64,000 nt of DNA from Chiridota heheva (GCA_020152595.1 JAIGNY010003850.1:213501-277500); one strand, 5' to 3'; counted from the first letter of the stretch, positions 1-12,056 are shown. Notes: generated by a model not told the origin, from the letters alone. Numbers and translations: made by a program.

Positions 1-603
1 TGCAATTTGTAATTTATTCAAGGGTGTTGTAAACATAAAACATTCTATACTTTACAGTATATGTATATGCACTCCTTTCCTGCAGTCTAGCAAAAAGTAG
101 CTAAAAATAGAAGAGGCAAAGCCCTCTTCTCACCATATATCTACTGTACTTGGCATTAACCTCCTTACGCTGATCCTCTACAAAGATTACTCGGGAAACA
201 AATTAATTGCATAAGTCCATCATTACTGATGACGTGTGTAATGCCAATATCTATCAGCACTCTACAGGCAGGATAGAGGAGATTGTTCAGGCTCCAGCAT
301 TTGCACACTTGTAAGCAACAATGTGCGTGTGTATTACCTGAAGATCTAACGCACATGATGAGCGTTTAAATTTTTTTTGTGTATATGCTTAAAAAAGCCA
401 ATACTCTTTGTGAATTGTGCAGACGGCCAAGGATCACCCAGTATTTGATTGGTCGATAAGATACCTCCAGTATATGATTGGTTAAGGACGGGCCTGCATG
501 AGAAAGCTTTGTCAATGCCTTAAGCTCCACTAGAATGGCAAAGGTTTAAGTGAGTGAGAGAACCACTCCCTCTTTGTTGCCTTTCTCCTGCATGAAAATG
601 ATT
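1..603. other. no gene seen; contains a shared repeat fragment
   Basis: No ORF with coding character or splice-bounded exon is visible. About 85 bases near 405-490 (phrases such as AGTATTTGATTGGTCGATAAG) reappear in reverse orientation at about 56490-56580, where a short unit containing ATACTGGAGGA is present twice. It is a dispersed repeat of unknown class. Confidence 0.4.
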
Positions 604-1706
604 TTAATCCTTAAACGCCTGCTGAGTTCAAAACCTGACTGCAATTTTTGGGAACATTTTATTCAGGCTTAATTTACGACAAATTTCCTTGTTTTTTGTC
701 ATTACAAGTTTCTTTTATTTGAATGCTAAGACAGTGAACTTGATAATAAAAGAGTCAAATGATGAAAATATCGACATAAATATGTTAATTTTGCAATTTT
801 TGGCAAAAATATCGCATTTGTTCAACTGTTTTTAGCTTGCATCTTTTTCTGCTTGTGAATAATGAAAATGGAAGATTTTTAAGATGTATAAGTAGTTATT
901 GACATTCCCTTTCCATCGATACCACTCTCAATTTCTTTATCCATTGCAAAACGTAAAAATATATTTAAAAAAAGAAGAAATTACCTCCATAATTACGCAC
1001 TAAAAAACAAAATCCTATAGCTCAACACAGCATAAAACCCGTGACCTTCCGCACGACACACGTTCGTGCTGAGATGTGTAACAGACTGAAATCAGTGTGT
1101 TTGTTTATATTCTTATGATTTCGAGCATGATTACAACATTAAGATCAGATAAGATAGTAGCGTAATACGTATCATTCAAAAGATCGCGGAGCTACCATTC
1201 TAAGGATGTTTTTGGCAAAGGGCAGTTGTATTCAGTTCTGGAGCTACAATTTTTTGGAAAAAATTGGTCTAAAAATGCTGAAAATCATGGAATTTTCTAG
1301 TACTTTCGCCACAAAAAGAGATTGATGATCGATTGTGAAATAGCTATTCTAGTTCTATCAATAAAAATAACATTTTTGATGAGGGTTATATTAAGAATTT
1401 TTGAGTAAGTTGCCTTAAAAATTATTAAAAACAAAAATGTTGAAGAAAACAAATCATCAAAAATCTGTTTTTTCTCTTTCAAACACTTACTAATTATACT
1501 TCAGGACCTTCCCTTTGCCCCAAAACATGTGTACCAGTAGTGAACACTGCAACGAGTGCAAATCCAGTCACATTTTGACAGTACCAAATTATACCATGAT
1601 CAGTGAGTGCTGTTGGTCTACTGTATGGTAAGGTCCGGATTTTATTGTTTGAAAATAGCACTTTTAAATTAACAATGATAATGTCGATTCGGCGTTTAAG
1701 GGTTAA
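604..1706. mobile_element. divergent family A TTAA-bounded inverted-repeat element
   Basis: Starts TTAATCCTTAAACGCC and ends GGCGTTTAAGGGTTAA, an imperfect terminal inverted repeat including TTAA at both ends. The interior echoes the family A copies at 6637, 16643 and 43592 (phrases such as TTACAAGTTT, ATGCTAAGA and AAAATATCG), but is strongly diverged. No transposase ORF is visible, so it is non-autonomous. Superfamily is uncertain; TTAA targets fit piggyBac- or Kolobok-like elements. Confidence 0.55.
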
Positions 1707-2066
1707 GCCAATCCGATGATTTATAATAAGTTGTGCCACCAATTTGATAATCAAAATTTATGATAATTCTGTATGAGTGGCCCACACCAACTTTCACTTC
1801 AAACATTTACAAATGCACTTTTGTAAACGACCATCAGATTATCAATAGAACAGCTGACCTTTCCATTGCATTGTTACCATGGTTTCTACTTTCTGACAAA
1901 AATCATTTGTCAAATTGTCACTGAATTGATGAAATATCTCAAAGGTTTTCAGGTGACCTAAATCTTCTAAAAGTACACCTCAATACATCTTTTTATCAGG
2001 TACTTTTGAGTATTCTCTATTGAAAAAGCCCATACAATAGGCTCTTGAGAAGCACTTACAAAACCT

Positions 2067-2501
2067 TTAAAGAACTAATTCAGTGGTCAAGCATGTCCAT
2101 CTTATATGAAAGAGAACTTCAAAAGAAACAAAATGGTGAAGAAAGCATTCAAAAATCATATTCCGTTAAGATTTTTAAGTTTGAGATAAAGATTTTCAAA
2201 TGCTTTCTTCACCAATTTGTTTCTTTTAAAGTTCTCTTTCATATAAGATGGACATGCTTGACCACTGAACTAATCCTTTAATATCTCCATAAGGGGATAA
2301 GATTTTGCACTGCTTTCTTCACCAATTTGTTTCCTTTGAAGTCCTCTTTCATATAAGATGGGCTTGCTTGACCACCGAACTAATCCTTTAATATCTGTAT
2401 AAGGAAATAAGATTTTGCAATGCTTTCTTCACCATTTTGTTTCCTTTGAAGTCCTCTTTCATATAAGATGGCCATGCCTCACCACTGAACTAGTGCTTTA
2501 A
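2067..2501. mobile_element. family B fold-back element with extra right arms in tandem
   Basis: The first 215 bases (2067-2281) form a near-palindrome: the left arm reads TTAAAGAACTAATTCAGTGG and the right arm returns to CCACTGAACTAATCCTTTAA. Two further copies of the right arm follow at 2282-2391 and 2392-2501, each about 110 bases. The consensus end is TTAAAGGATTAGTTCAG, seen in five places in the window. No coding capacity; the 78-residue ORF across it is an artefact of the inverted repeat. Confidence 0.75.
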
Positions 2502-3625
2502 AGATATAAAAAGGGCATTGCATTGCATACAATAACCACGGCATGTAGACTTTAGTGACATGTGTTAGGTCATTATTGCATGAAAAGTGCTTACCAATAG
2601 AAGATTTTGTGATCACACTTTCAGAAATAATTGTTTAGGAAATAAATTGAAGAAAAATTTAACTTCAAGCAAAAATTTATTAAAAGTTTAAATTCAAAAC
2701 TTAAATCAATCCAGATTCTAGAAACAATTTGAAGCAAGCCTTATTGTTTTCTGCTTTCTTCTCTTTAACTCATAGTAAGTTTTTTGAAGAATCTAAAATT
2801 TGTGTCTCGGGAACCCTACATATGTAATCAGTTTTCCAACAATAGTAATCGTAACTTTAACCTTGAATTAAGTAACCTAGTAATCATAATTTTTGTACTC
2901 AATTAGGTAAATTGGTATTAATAATCTTTTCCATAAATCAAATTAACTAATAATCAGAATATCTTTCCTACAGTACAACAAGTTAAAAGTAGTAATAATA
3001 ACTTTTAACCAGATTTTGTAATTAGTAATCATAACTTTCTCCTACATTCAGTAAAAGGATTATGATCTGCTATGACCCTTTATGTGCAAGACAATCCTAA
3101 CAGTACAATATGTTCCAACAATACATGAAAAAGACACTTTTAATAAATAAGACCAAAAAAACTACTTAATTCTGCAGAATTTGATAAAAAATAACTTTAA
3201 ATTCATTATGTTCTTTTTTATGAGGATTATACAGTTCCTTTATAAAGAGGCAAGACTGAAACTAAAACAATGAGAAAATTGTATGGCAAGTCATCAAACT
3301 AACATTTAAGTTTTGGCACATTTTCTTGTACTTCTGTATACCCCTTTAATAAGCTAAGCACATTCTACTAAGTGTCAAAGCACTTGCAAATGCTATATAT
3401 AGCTATGTACACTCCAACACGAACAATGTGTTTATTTTTGACTGCTTATTAAATGTAAATGCCAATTTATATGCAAATCAACATGTCACCTGTTGCATAA
3501 TAGCAAGATTAAATTAAAGAACAAATCCCTTAGAAGAGTCATAGCCAATAAAGACATTTAGAGGTGAACAGACTATAACAAAATTATATTATGGTTACAC
3601 GTCAAATTTAAGAAATATCTCTTAT
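2502..3625. other. AT-rich sequence, nothing supported
   Basis: No ORF, splice-bounded exon or repeat unit that I can support. About 2820-3060 is rich in TAATC/GTAATAAT words, possibly very old repeat material. Confidence 0.4.
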
Positions 3626-3870
3626 TGGGCCCCTGACACGACCTGACCCCCATCCGACCTAACCCCCAGCCAACCTCAACCTGACCCCCACCCAACCTGA
3701 CCCCCACCCGACCTAACCCCACCTGACCCCCACCCAACCATAACTGACCCCCATCCCCTAACCCCAGCCAACCTGTCCCCACCCAACCTGACCCCCACCC
3801 GACCTAACCCCACCTGACCTGAACTCCACCCAATCATAACTGACCCCCCGCCCTACCTGACCCCCCTTCC
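3626..3870. repeat. C-rich imperfect minisatellite (CCTGACCCCCACCCGA-like)
   Basis: Successive units of about 17-18 bases such as CCTGACCCCCACCCAA and CCTAACCCC run through this stretch, in strong contrast to the AT-rich surroundings. The complementary strand is G-rich with runs of 3-5 G, giving G-quadruplex potential. The minus-strand Gly-rich 69-residue ORF is a by-product of composition. Confidence 0.8.
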
Positions 3871-4554
3871 AGGATTTGCTGTATTCCTTCAAAGAATTGT
3901 CAAACAATTACAACAAAGGATTTACATAAGAAAACTTAAAAAGTTGTCCTGTAATACATCAAAAAATCCTGTAACATTTTCTGAATGTTTAAAAATTCAA
4001 AGGCTTATAAGTTATTTTTACTCATTTAAAACTTTTAATTAAAATTCTTTGCTAATTATAGGGAATTTTGATTTCAAAACAATCTAGTTAATTCTCCTTC
4101 TACAGTACATGTCCATAAACCCGTATGTAAAAATTACACTATGAACTAAAATGTAAATAATGTGAAACAATGTCAACACCTTTTACATCAATATGATCAA
4201 TGTATCACCCCATGCATAAGCATATATAACGCCACCATGATGGAATGTATCCCAATAAGCCTTTATTTACAATTCCCGAGGGAAATATATATATTTTTTT
4301 TCCCCTCATTCTTTCCATACATTTCTAGGTTAAGACAACGTTATAAGCATCTGCTTCTTAACTAGAGATCAATCAATCTATGATGCCATATCCATGATGA
4401 AGCACATACTGAGCTCATGTTTTTTATGAAAGATTTGTTATAAAGAGAAAGTACACTAACACATTTCTTCCCTTTAAATCAATGATTAATATAGTTTTTC
4501 ACATTTATTGTTTCCGAGAATTGTACAAAAATAATCAACCTCTCTGGGTTTGAT

Positions 4555-5030
4555 AATTTACAGCTTTTTTAACCAATCACCGCATAAAATTGCTTAGCAA
4601 CAAAATCTGCGTAACTAAGTGGGGCAAACATCCTATGCGGTACTGGTACAGTACAGCTAGCTAGCGGCACACACCCTTGTAGTCGATTCGATTTACTGTA
4701 CCAAACAAATTTCTGCACACACAAGACGGCAAAATGGTGAACAAAAATTGCGCTTACGGGCCCACTGCCGGCTTTGTAAATCTGATTGCTGTTACCCAGA
4801 ACAGTTAGCAAACTGAATTTTGTTTATTCCATTTGCTAAAAACTCTAAAAGGTCCGAAAAAGTGCCATAACTGGACCAAAGCTTGCGGCAAGCCTGGCGA
4901 ACATCTAAATGTCAATGCAATAGTCGTACACGATTGCAGATTTGAGGTTTCTTTTCCCCCTCCTAGTTATCGCATTGATATGGTGGGTGTGGCTTATTAC
5001 ATAATTAAGAGCCGCTAAATGTGAAGAAAC
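4555..5030 (-). repeat. family F interspersed repeat, hAT-free paralogue of 54050-55560
   Basis: Read on the minus strand, it matches the sequence flanking the hAT-like element at 54401. Shared landmarks include GCTAGCTGTACTGTACCAG, TTTGCCCCACTTAGT, GATTTTGTTGCTA and ACATTTAGATGTTCG. It therefore serves as an empty-site paralogue for that insertion. No conserved coding frame. Confidence 0.65.
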
Positions 5031-6636
5031 TCCCAGGGTAACTTGATTCATTTTCAAGTACCATTGTTTTTTCTTCTTCTCAAGATTCTTTTCAAATTTG
5101 CACAAAAGCCTCGACTCCTCTGAAAAAAAAATTCTGGATACATGACATAAGAAAAAGCATGTCAAAAAGAGAAGAGTCTAATTAAAGCTGGAGACATGTA
5201 AATTTTGGTACACACAAAATCGAATGTTCACATCATATCAATAATAATAATATTAATAAATGTTATCATACAGAAATAATGAAAATAGAGTTATAAGATA
5301 ATTCTGGTATATGACACTAAAAATGGCAATCATAGTGGTCATTAGTGTAAGGCGGCATAGGAATATCCTCACATTTTGCACCTTTGCACAAAATCTATAT
5401 GCTACTACCGTATTGACTTTAAGCACCCAAAAAGGCCCCTATTTATCATAAATTTCCCCAGGGAAATAAAGTAATAAGTTCTGTACAAACATTTTTATTT
5501 TTTTCCCCACTTCCAATTTGAATGCCTTTATTTATTTTTGGCCACCAGCAACCTCTACCCTGCCAGCACCCTGGATATAACCAGGGAAACTTACTTTTAT
5601 AACTTCATAACCAGGGACTCACACCGAGGTGATAAAACTAGGGTATCACCAGGACTGTCAACAGAGAACCAATAATCCCATGTGATTCTCTGACCTATAA
5701 AAATTAACCTCAAGTTATCCAATTGTTATCAAATGTGTTGTGATGCACTGAATGCTTGCAAACTTCCAATTTATATTGATTATAACACTTTTATGAAATA
5801 AGTGGTATAAAACACAAACAAATTTTTATTAATTGACTCTAAATAATCTTCACTTGATATAAATTTAAAATTTATTAGCTTGTTTTAAGGTAATAAGTAA
5901 CAATATGAATTTTTAATTTACCACTGCTGAAACCACTATCTTTCGTTGTTAGCTGGGATTACAGGGGCAGTAAACTTAGAATCAAAGGTGTGCACATTGC
6001 GATGGGGAGGGGGCAGGGTGATCATAGAAAAACATTTCTTTCTTTATTGGTATTTATCATTTTTTGTCAAGTTCATTTATAGTAACATATGTACAAGATC
6101 ACTAACGGTCTAGTGGCATGTGGCAGTTTTTACCCATATGTGAAACAACATTAAATTCAGAATGAAATGCCCTTTAAACCTTTTGACAAAGCTTGGGTAC
6201 AGTAGTTTTCAAGTTATTATCAATATAAGTTTCAAGATTTAAGAATTCTGGTGAACTTTGTGATGTCATTAAATGAACACAGCTCAATATCCTTGATTAA
6301 TTCTTGAAAATGTGTTCTTTAATTTAAGCCACTTACATATCTGATTTCTTTATTGCTGATAACCTGATGCCGCAGAGGTGTAATAAAGTTTCAAAATGCT
6401 CGAATGGAATCAGATGTCGACCTCCAAAATATTTTTTAGAGAAGATTGAAAAACATATATGGAAGAGGTGTTCATTTGTCTATGTCACACACTATTGCGC
6501 TATCAGCCCCAAACATTGAAAATGCTGTAAACTGGTCCGTTTTTAACTGATTTTGATGTCATTTCTTCCTACATTAATGGTCCATTGATATTGTTTAAGC
6601 AGTAAAGCTCAAGTTGCCTCTAGGTGTAACTAGTCC
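5031..6636. other. no gene seen
   Basis: AT-rich sequence without a supported exon or element boundary. A stretch at 5405-5660 (ACCGTATTGACTTTAAGC, then CCAGGG words) has the look of an old dispersed repeat, but I cannot define its ends. Confidence 0.35.
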
Positions 6637-7595
6637 TTAAACCCATATTCTACTGGGGCTTTGAAAAATGCGAGCCTAAATCCCGTAACTTTTTTTTCAC
6701 ATGCATTTTTGAAACCTTCCTTTCATTACAAGTTTGGTTGGATTGGAAGCTAAGATATTTATCTTTTGAGTATTGAAAGCCAATTTAGGAAATATTGGAC
6801 AAAAATATGCAAATTAAAGAATTTTTGGCTAAATTTGGTCAACAACTGGCCAATCTTTGCAGAAGTAGAACATCTTGTAAATATTGAAAACAGATTTGTG
6901 TTACATATTTAGATTCTTTATCAAATTTTTTCCAATGATGCTAATCTAGGAAAACACCGTCAAGTGAACCCTGAAACCTGCAGCAGAAAAAGTAGTCACG
7001 GTGAGACTTGCACCTGGTGCACTCGCGTGCTGGACACGTTCATATCCACTACACCACAAGATCATTGAAAGTGATGTGGTGAAATCTACTTATCATCGGA
7101 AAGAGTCCAAATAGAGGGGGGTATGCCTGTATTTACAAATCAAATGAAATGAAAGTGCAAGCACTTTCGAACTGCAGTTCAACGAAGCATGTGCGATGTA
7201 TGGTTTTGGTACACGATTTTTTGAAGAAAAAAACAGGTCAAAAATGGCAGAAATTCAGTAAATTTTGAAGAAATTTCTTTAGAACAAATAGATTGCAAGT
7301 GGAGATTACAAAAATTAGACCAGAAATCAATATCATCATATCTTAGGATTTGCATGTTTGACTTTGAGGCAAAAAATATGATCTTGGAAGTTATTGTAAG
7401 ATTTAAAAGGGAAAAATAAATTTTAAAAATTTTAGGCAATTTTTGAATTTTACCTTTTTTCATGCTACTTTTTCTCAAAATTCTGTCATATGACCCCTCT
7501 AAATCTAAGTATAGGGCCTTCGGTAAAGTCCCGATTATAGAAAAAGGTGGTTTGAAAATGGCGATAATATCGCCACGTGGTAGAGTAAGGGTTAA
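6637..7595. mobile_element. family A TTAA-bounded element with internal tRNA-like module
   Basis: Left end TTAAACCCATATTCTACTGG and right end CGCCACGTGGTAGAGTAAGGGTTAA-like (the last 18 bases are TGGTAGAGTAAGGGTTAA) are the family A inverted termini. The right subterminal region carries the palindrome GGCGATAATATCGCC found in all better-preserved copies. The interior matches 16643-17572 in the same orientation and 43592-44653 in reverse. No transposase ORF; non-autonomous. Confidence 0.75.
6992..7063 (-). ncRNA. tRNA-like module (SINE-type promoter) inside a family A element
   Basis: On the minus strand this reads like a degenerate tRNA: TGGTGTAGTGGAT fits an A box, and about 35 bases later GGTGCAAGTCTCA is a mutated B box. 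The ends are partly complementary. It sits mid-element at the same relative position as tRNA-like remnants in the copies at 17057 and 44167. It is a tRNA-derived pseudogene, not a functional tRNA: the stems are imperfect and the B box departs from GGTTCRANYCC. Confidence 0.55.
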
Positions 7596-8051
7596 AAGCA
7601 GATGCCAACTACCAATTACCTCATTTTCAGTCAGTCAAGTTTTTAAAATAATCAACCTACCAAAATGTTCCTATTCTCATATCAATTGGATATGAGCTCT
7701 TATGAAGAATATCAACAGGCATACAGAACATTTTGTATGTCAATTTAAAAAAAAAGACAACTGAATTTTAGTCATATATCAATGTATAAGAGTTTCATTA
7801 TTTCAAAGACTGCAAACAAGGGCAGAGAATATTACATAACCAAAAGGTGTTGTGGTTCCGATGCTTCTTTTTCATAAGCTGATTGATTGGCATAATTTGT
7901 ACTTATTTTGTATTTGTACTTGTCATTGCACATCATGAAATATTTGTCCCTAGATATTTATTAATAAACCACACCCACCATGCAGATCAATAAAAATGTT
8001 GACAACATTAGCAATTTGTACAATAATTAACAACATTATCATAGCAAGTAT

Positions 8052-8421
8052 CAGACCCCTAGCTTTGCTGTTTTACAGGGGCTGCCCATCCTGCCCCTAC
8101 GTGGGCCGGCCCTGCCCCTACATGGGCCTGCCCTTCCCCATGGGGTCCACTCTGCCCCCTGGGGTCCTCCCTGCCCCCTAGGGTCCGCCCTGCCCCTCAT
8201 GAGAAGAAAAAAAACGTTACATATATTTGTTTTCAAACTTAATAATCTTAATTAACCTTATAAATGAATACAGAACACAGAATGATAGCATAGTAAGCAA
8301 TTGTCGTGTTTGTAAAGGCCCCTGAAATCCATGCCGGAAAGCACAGCGCTTCGCATGTGCATTAATATGCCCCTCAACAAATTTAGCACCCTGCCTCTAT
8401 TTAAATCAAGCTAGGGGTCTG
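8052..8421 (+). mobile_element. family C element, 370 bp, TSD AGTAT
   Basis: Termini CAGACCCCTAGCTTTG and CAAGCTAGGGGTCTG are inverted repeats. AGTAT flanks both sides (8047-8051 and 8422-8426). The paralogous D element near 30866 carries the uninterrupted site (GCAAGTATGATGC), which confirms insertion and a 5-bp duplication. The interior has GC-rich CCTGCCCC/GGGTCC words in an AT-rich host. No ORF of transposase type; non-autonomous. Confidence 0.85.
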
Positions 8422-9217
8422 AGTATGATGCAAAAACAATTGCTCACTTATCCTCTTGCAAGAATTTGTCAGTAAGCCCCACCCACTCATTTATATTCAC
8501 TACCACAATATTAGAACAAATGTACCGATCATGACCCATCTGTGTACGTGATATGAGCATAAATTTGATGTATTCTTCAAATGGTGTTTACATCATTTAG
8601 CACTTTCACATTACGCTATGCCCACCATGCATATTAATGACATCTGCTGATAACATAAGCGTGTATACAATACCCAACAAAATTATCATGCCCAATGTGA
8701 TGCAAAACAGACATAGTTGCTCATTTATCACATTTTTCAAAATGGTAACTTTTTTCAAAATCTTCACTTTGGGCCCCTTCCACTTATTAATATGCATATC
8801 ACCACCAAAAACAATAAAGTACACCTACAGATCATGGGCTACATTATCTGTGTACCAAATATGACATGAATCCAGTTTACCTTTCTTGAGATACCGTGTT
8901 CATAAGCTTTTTCAGCAAAATCAAATTAAGCCCCCACTAGGCATATTAATGAAATTCAACGTTTTTACATCATGAACATGTACACACCAGCTAACATCAT
9001 AATTACACCAGATATCAAACAAAACAGACATGCTGTTGTTAAAAATATGAACATTTCAAGATTTTTACATTAAGCTCTGCATATTCATTAATATGCATGA
9101 TATCACTACCAAAAACAATACGACACATCTACAGACCATGGGCTATCTGTGTACCACATATTGACATGAATCCAGTGTATCATTCTTGAGATATCGCGTT
9201 TACGAGCTAGCTGACTG

Positions 9218-9272
9218 TCACAAAACACACACACATATACATACACACATACATACACACACACATACACGC
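9218..9272. repeat. CA/TACA microsatellite
   Basis: Runs of ACACAC and ACATACAT. The same microsatellite recurs at the equivalent point of the D copies near 31650, 31890 and 39470, so it belongs to the element. Confidence 0.85.
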
Positions 9273-9345
9273 CTTCATAGGTTCCTGATGCTCAAAAACC
9301 AAATTACATCAAATCTAAAATATTACATAAAATAAAAATTATTAC

Positions 9346-9485
9346 ATAGAAGATAAAATATTACAGAAAATATCAATTAAATAAAAGCTGCATGCTGTTT
9401 TCCTACATATTATTTACATAGAAGATAAAATATTACAGAAAATATCAAATGTTATATCAAAGCTGCATGCTGTTTTTCTGTCCAT
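9346..9485. repeat. two-copy tandem repeat, about 73 bp
   Basis: TACATAGAAGATAAAATATT and AGCTGCATGCTGTTTT each occur twice in the same order, with small differences between copies. Confidence 0.75.
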
Positions 9486-9808
9486 ACATCACAAATTTTA
9501 CATATGTGAACAAAACTTGCTCAGCCAGACATCTAAATATAAATATGCTGTTTCTTTTCAAACTAAACAGACCATCCTACTCATAAAATGTTATGCTTCT
9601 AAAATGTTAAGAAAATTTAATTTCTTTTGTGTCCATATACCTTTAATCAATTACCCTTATTCCCAAGAATTCCCTAATCATATCAACATCAAATCTCCTA
9701 AGACAAACAATGTTTCCATCATAATTATTATATATAGACCTACTGTAGCAAGCTGGCAGTGGAAGTCTCACTTATCCAACACAATGCCCAAACTCTATCT
9801 TCTCACAT

Positions 9809-9921
9809 TAAAATTGTACTGTGAGATCTAGAGCGTACCTACGTACTAAAATTGTACTGTGAGATCTAGAGCGTATCTGCGTACTAAAATTGTACTGTGA
9901 GATCTGGAGCGTACCTACCTA
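9809..9921. repeat. three-copy tandem repeat, 38 bp
   Basis: The unit AAAATTGTACTGTGAGATCT followed by AGAGCGTACCTACGTACT occurs three times nearly perfectly. Confidence 0.85.
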
Positions 9922-10805
9922 CATACACATACAACCTGACAGGATATTGATAATCAAGATAATGCACAACACATCCAGGGGTGTGTGTGCGTGTCAAATG
10001 AAAAATAATATGCAAGTCACGTATTATTACGTGATATGACAGGTGACGTGTTTCTTCTTTTATCACCTAATGAATATAACAGTTGTTTTTGCGTTGGGGA
10101 AAAATACTGCAGATTCAAGGCAGTATGGGCAAATGAAGACAGGTTTAATATCAGAGGTTGACAGGAACCCAAAGGTTCAAAAGACTTATTGAATGAATAA
10201 ATAAAGGGTTTTCAAATTAGCTCTAAAAAAAAAGGGTCAAAGACAGTTTTGTGTGAATTCATGCATTTATTTTGTGAAAGTCAAGGTACTTTTTCTACCT
10301 TTTTTAACAAATATACCATGTACATTGTCACTAAGCTAAAGCAATGCTGTAGAAGCTGTATAAGGTATATCTTGGAATCTGGTAAATGAGATTTTTTGCA
10401 TGGATTGAAATGGGGGTGGAAGAAATTAAAATCAGAAAATATTGCAATACAAATTTGAACTGAATATTCATTCAACAGACTTCTGGCACATTGGTGAGAA
10501 GTTGATTACAGAGCCCCCCCTCCCCCCTCTATCACACACAAAATGTAGAGCAGCATATTTGATATACTATAGTTCAATGAATCAGTTCTAGCAGGGTTAA
10601 AAGTGTCACAAACATTTTTCTCACTGTTCTTTGATACTTCTAACCTTTATTTTATAGGGAAAATCTTATCCCAGGAATTTTGCTTGACTCATCACCAGCA
10701 AATCTGATACACACCAGAAACACCACTTTCCCTGTGATTAACTAGTCTGTTGAAATAATTTGACCAATAAGAAACAATGATTTGTATTGTATATTCATCT
10801 CCACA
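9922..10805. other. no gene seen
   Basis: No coding exon or defined element. A short C run lies at about 10505-10526. Confidence 0.4.
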
Positions 10806-11364
10806 TTAAAGGATTAGTTCAGGGGTCAAGCAAGTCTATCTGATAGGACAGAAGACTTCCAAAAGAAACAAAATGGTAAAAAAGCATTCAAAAATGTTAA
10901 GGGGATATTTAAGTTTATAAAGTTTGGTTAGAAATGACTAAAAACATGATTGTCATAGCCTCAGAATCCTTCAAGTCTTTAGGTATTCTTTCATATTTTG
11001 TCCTGCAATTTTGTGGCTTAAAAACCATTGGGATATGTCGCGAAAGTAGTCAAACAGAATCCTGTAAGGGTAATTATAACTTACCACCAAAGAAAGTTTG
11101 ACGGAAAATAATTCAAATAGTAAAAAAGTTAAATAAATATTTAAAATACATGAACAATTGTTAAGAATGTGAGGATGAAGGCACCAACCTTCCATAGTAG
11201 ACTTACTACACCAGTCATTTCTGCACAGATAAGACAAAGCTTTAAACTTGAATATATCTCCTGAACAGAATAAGATTTTTAAATGCTTTCTTCACCGATT
11301 TGTTTCTATTGAAGTTCTCTTTTATATATGATAGGCATGCTTGACCACTGAAGTAATCCTTTAA
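10806..11364. mobile_element. family B fold-back element, 559 bp
   Basis: Left end TTAAAGGATTAGTTCAG, right end ACTGAAGTAATCCTTTAA. Both arms carry matching inverted phrases (AACAAAATGG / GATTTGTTTC and GAAAGCA / TGCTTTCTTC). A less symmetrical centre includes GTCATAGCCTCAGAATCCT. No ORF of note. Confidence 0.8.
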
Positions 11365-11809
11365 CATGATAACTGGCCTTATAATAATTCCCCAAAAAAA
11401 AAAAAATGTCAAATTTTTAGTTATCAGGGTTATAAGATTTTTAATTTGTGCTTTCTGAAAAACACAGTTCGGGATCAAATTTCACTGTTCCAACAGTTAT
11501 GTCAATAAAAAGCAAAATCCTTGCTTTAAATTGGACTTAATATTCACCTTTTTTGTAATAATATACTTGTAAGAGAAACAATTTGAATAAACTAGAAAAT
11601 GTGGTACCACTGTGTTCTTGGGCGTGATACCACAGAAATGCAAGGGTTTCTTGCAATGCCAATGTGGTTTACACTATGGTAGCATTCAACAGTTCAAGAC
11701 AAAATGGAAGCTTAATATGCAGTCACTATGATAGGGATTTTAATTTCTGTGCCAACTTACAAACTGCATGTTTATTTAACACAAATCTTGTGATAAATGG
11801 GGAGGGAAG

Positions 11810-11980
11810 AGGAGATAAATATTTTTCGATGTCGTAGATAATATTTTCTGTAGTCGCAGATAAATATTTTTCGTAGACGGATATAATATTTTTCGCTGTC
11901 ATAGAAAATATTTTTCATAGTCTAAGATAATATTTTTGCTGTCGCAGAAAATATTTTTCGTAGTCGCAAATAATACTGAT
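11810..11980. repeat. tandem array of about 27-30-bp AATATTTTTCG-GTCG units
   Basis: About six degenerate units follow the pattern AATATTTTTCGTAGTCGCAGA, alternating TAGTCGCAG and CTGTCGCAG forms. The array ends about 80 bases before the ATG at 12057. Whether it affects expression cannot be told from sequence. Confidence 0.75.
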
Positions 11981-12056
11981 GAAGGCTCTTCAAGAACGCA
12001 TGAAGTCTACAATATTTTATATTTCAACAACTAGCTGACTAGACAAGAGTCCAGCA

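Larger units (their letters stand above)
7848..9305 (+). mobile_element. family D element (TTAATATGCAT-rich), interrupted by a C element
   Basis: Begins with GTGGTTCCGATGC and ends near the CA-rich segment and GGTTCCTGATGC. In better copies the right end is GCATCAGAACC, the inverted partner of GGTTCCGATGC. Internally it repeats a loose module of roughly 250 bases: CCCACT, ATTAATATGCAT, ATCACCACCAAAAACAA, CATGGGCTA, TGACATGAATCCAG, GAGATATCG. Copies lie at 30675-31750, 37130-38120 (reverse) and 39020-39545. Non-coding. Family C inserted at 8052. Confidence 0.65.

Noticed and set aside
3573-3782. Gly-rich minus-strand ORF
   Set aside because: Composition artefact of the C-rich minisatellite.
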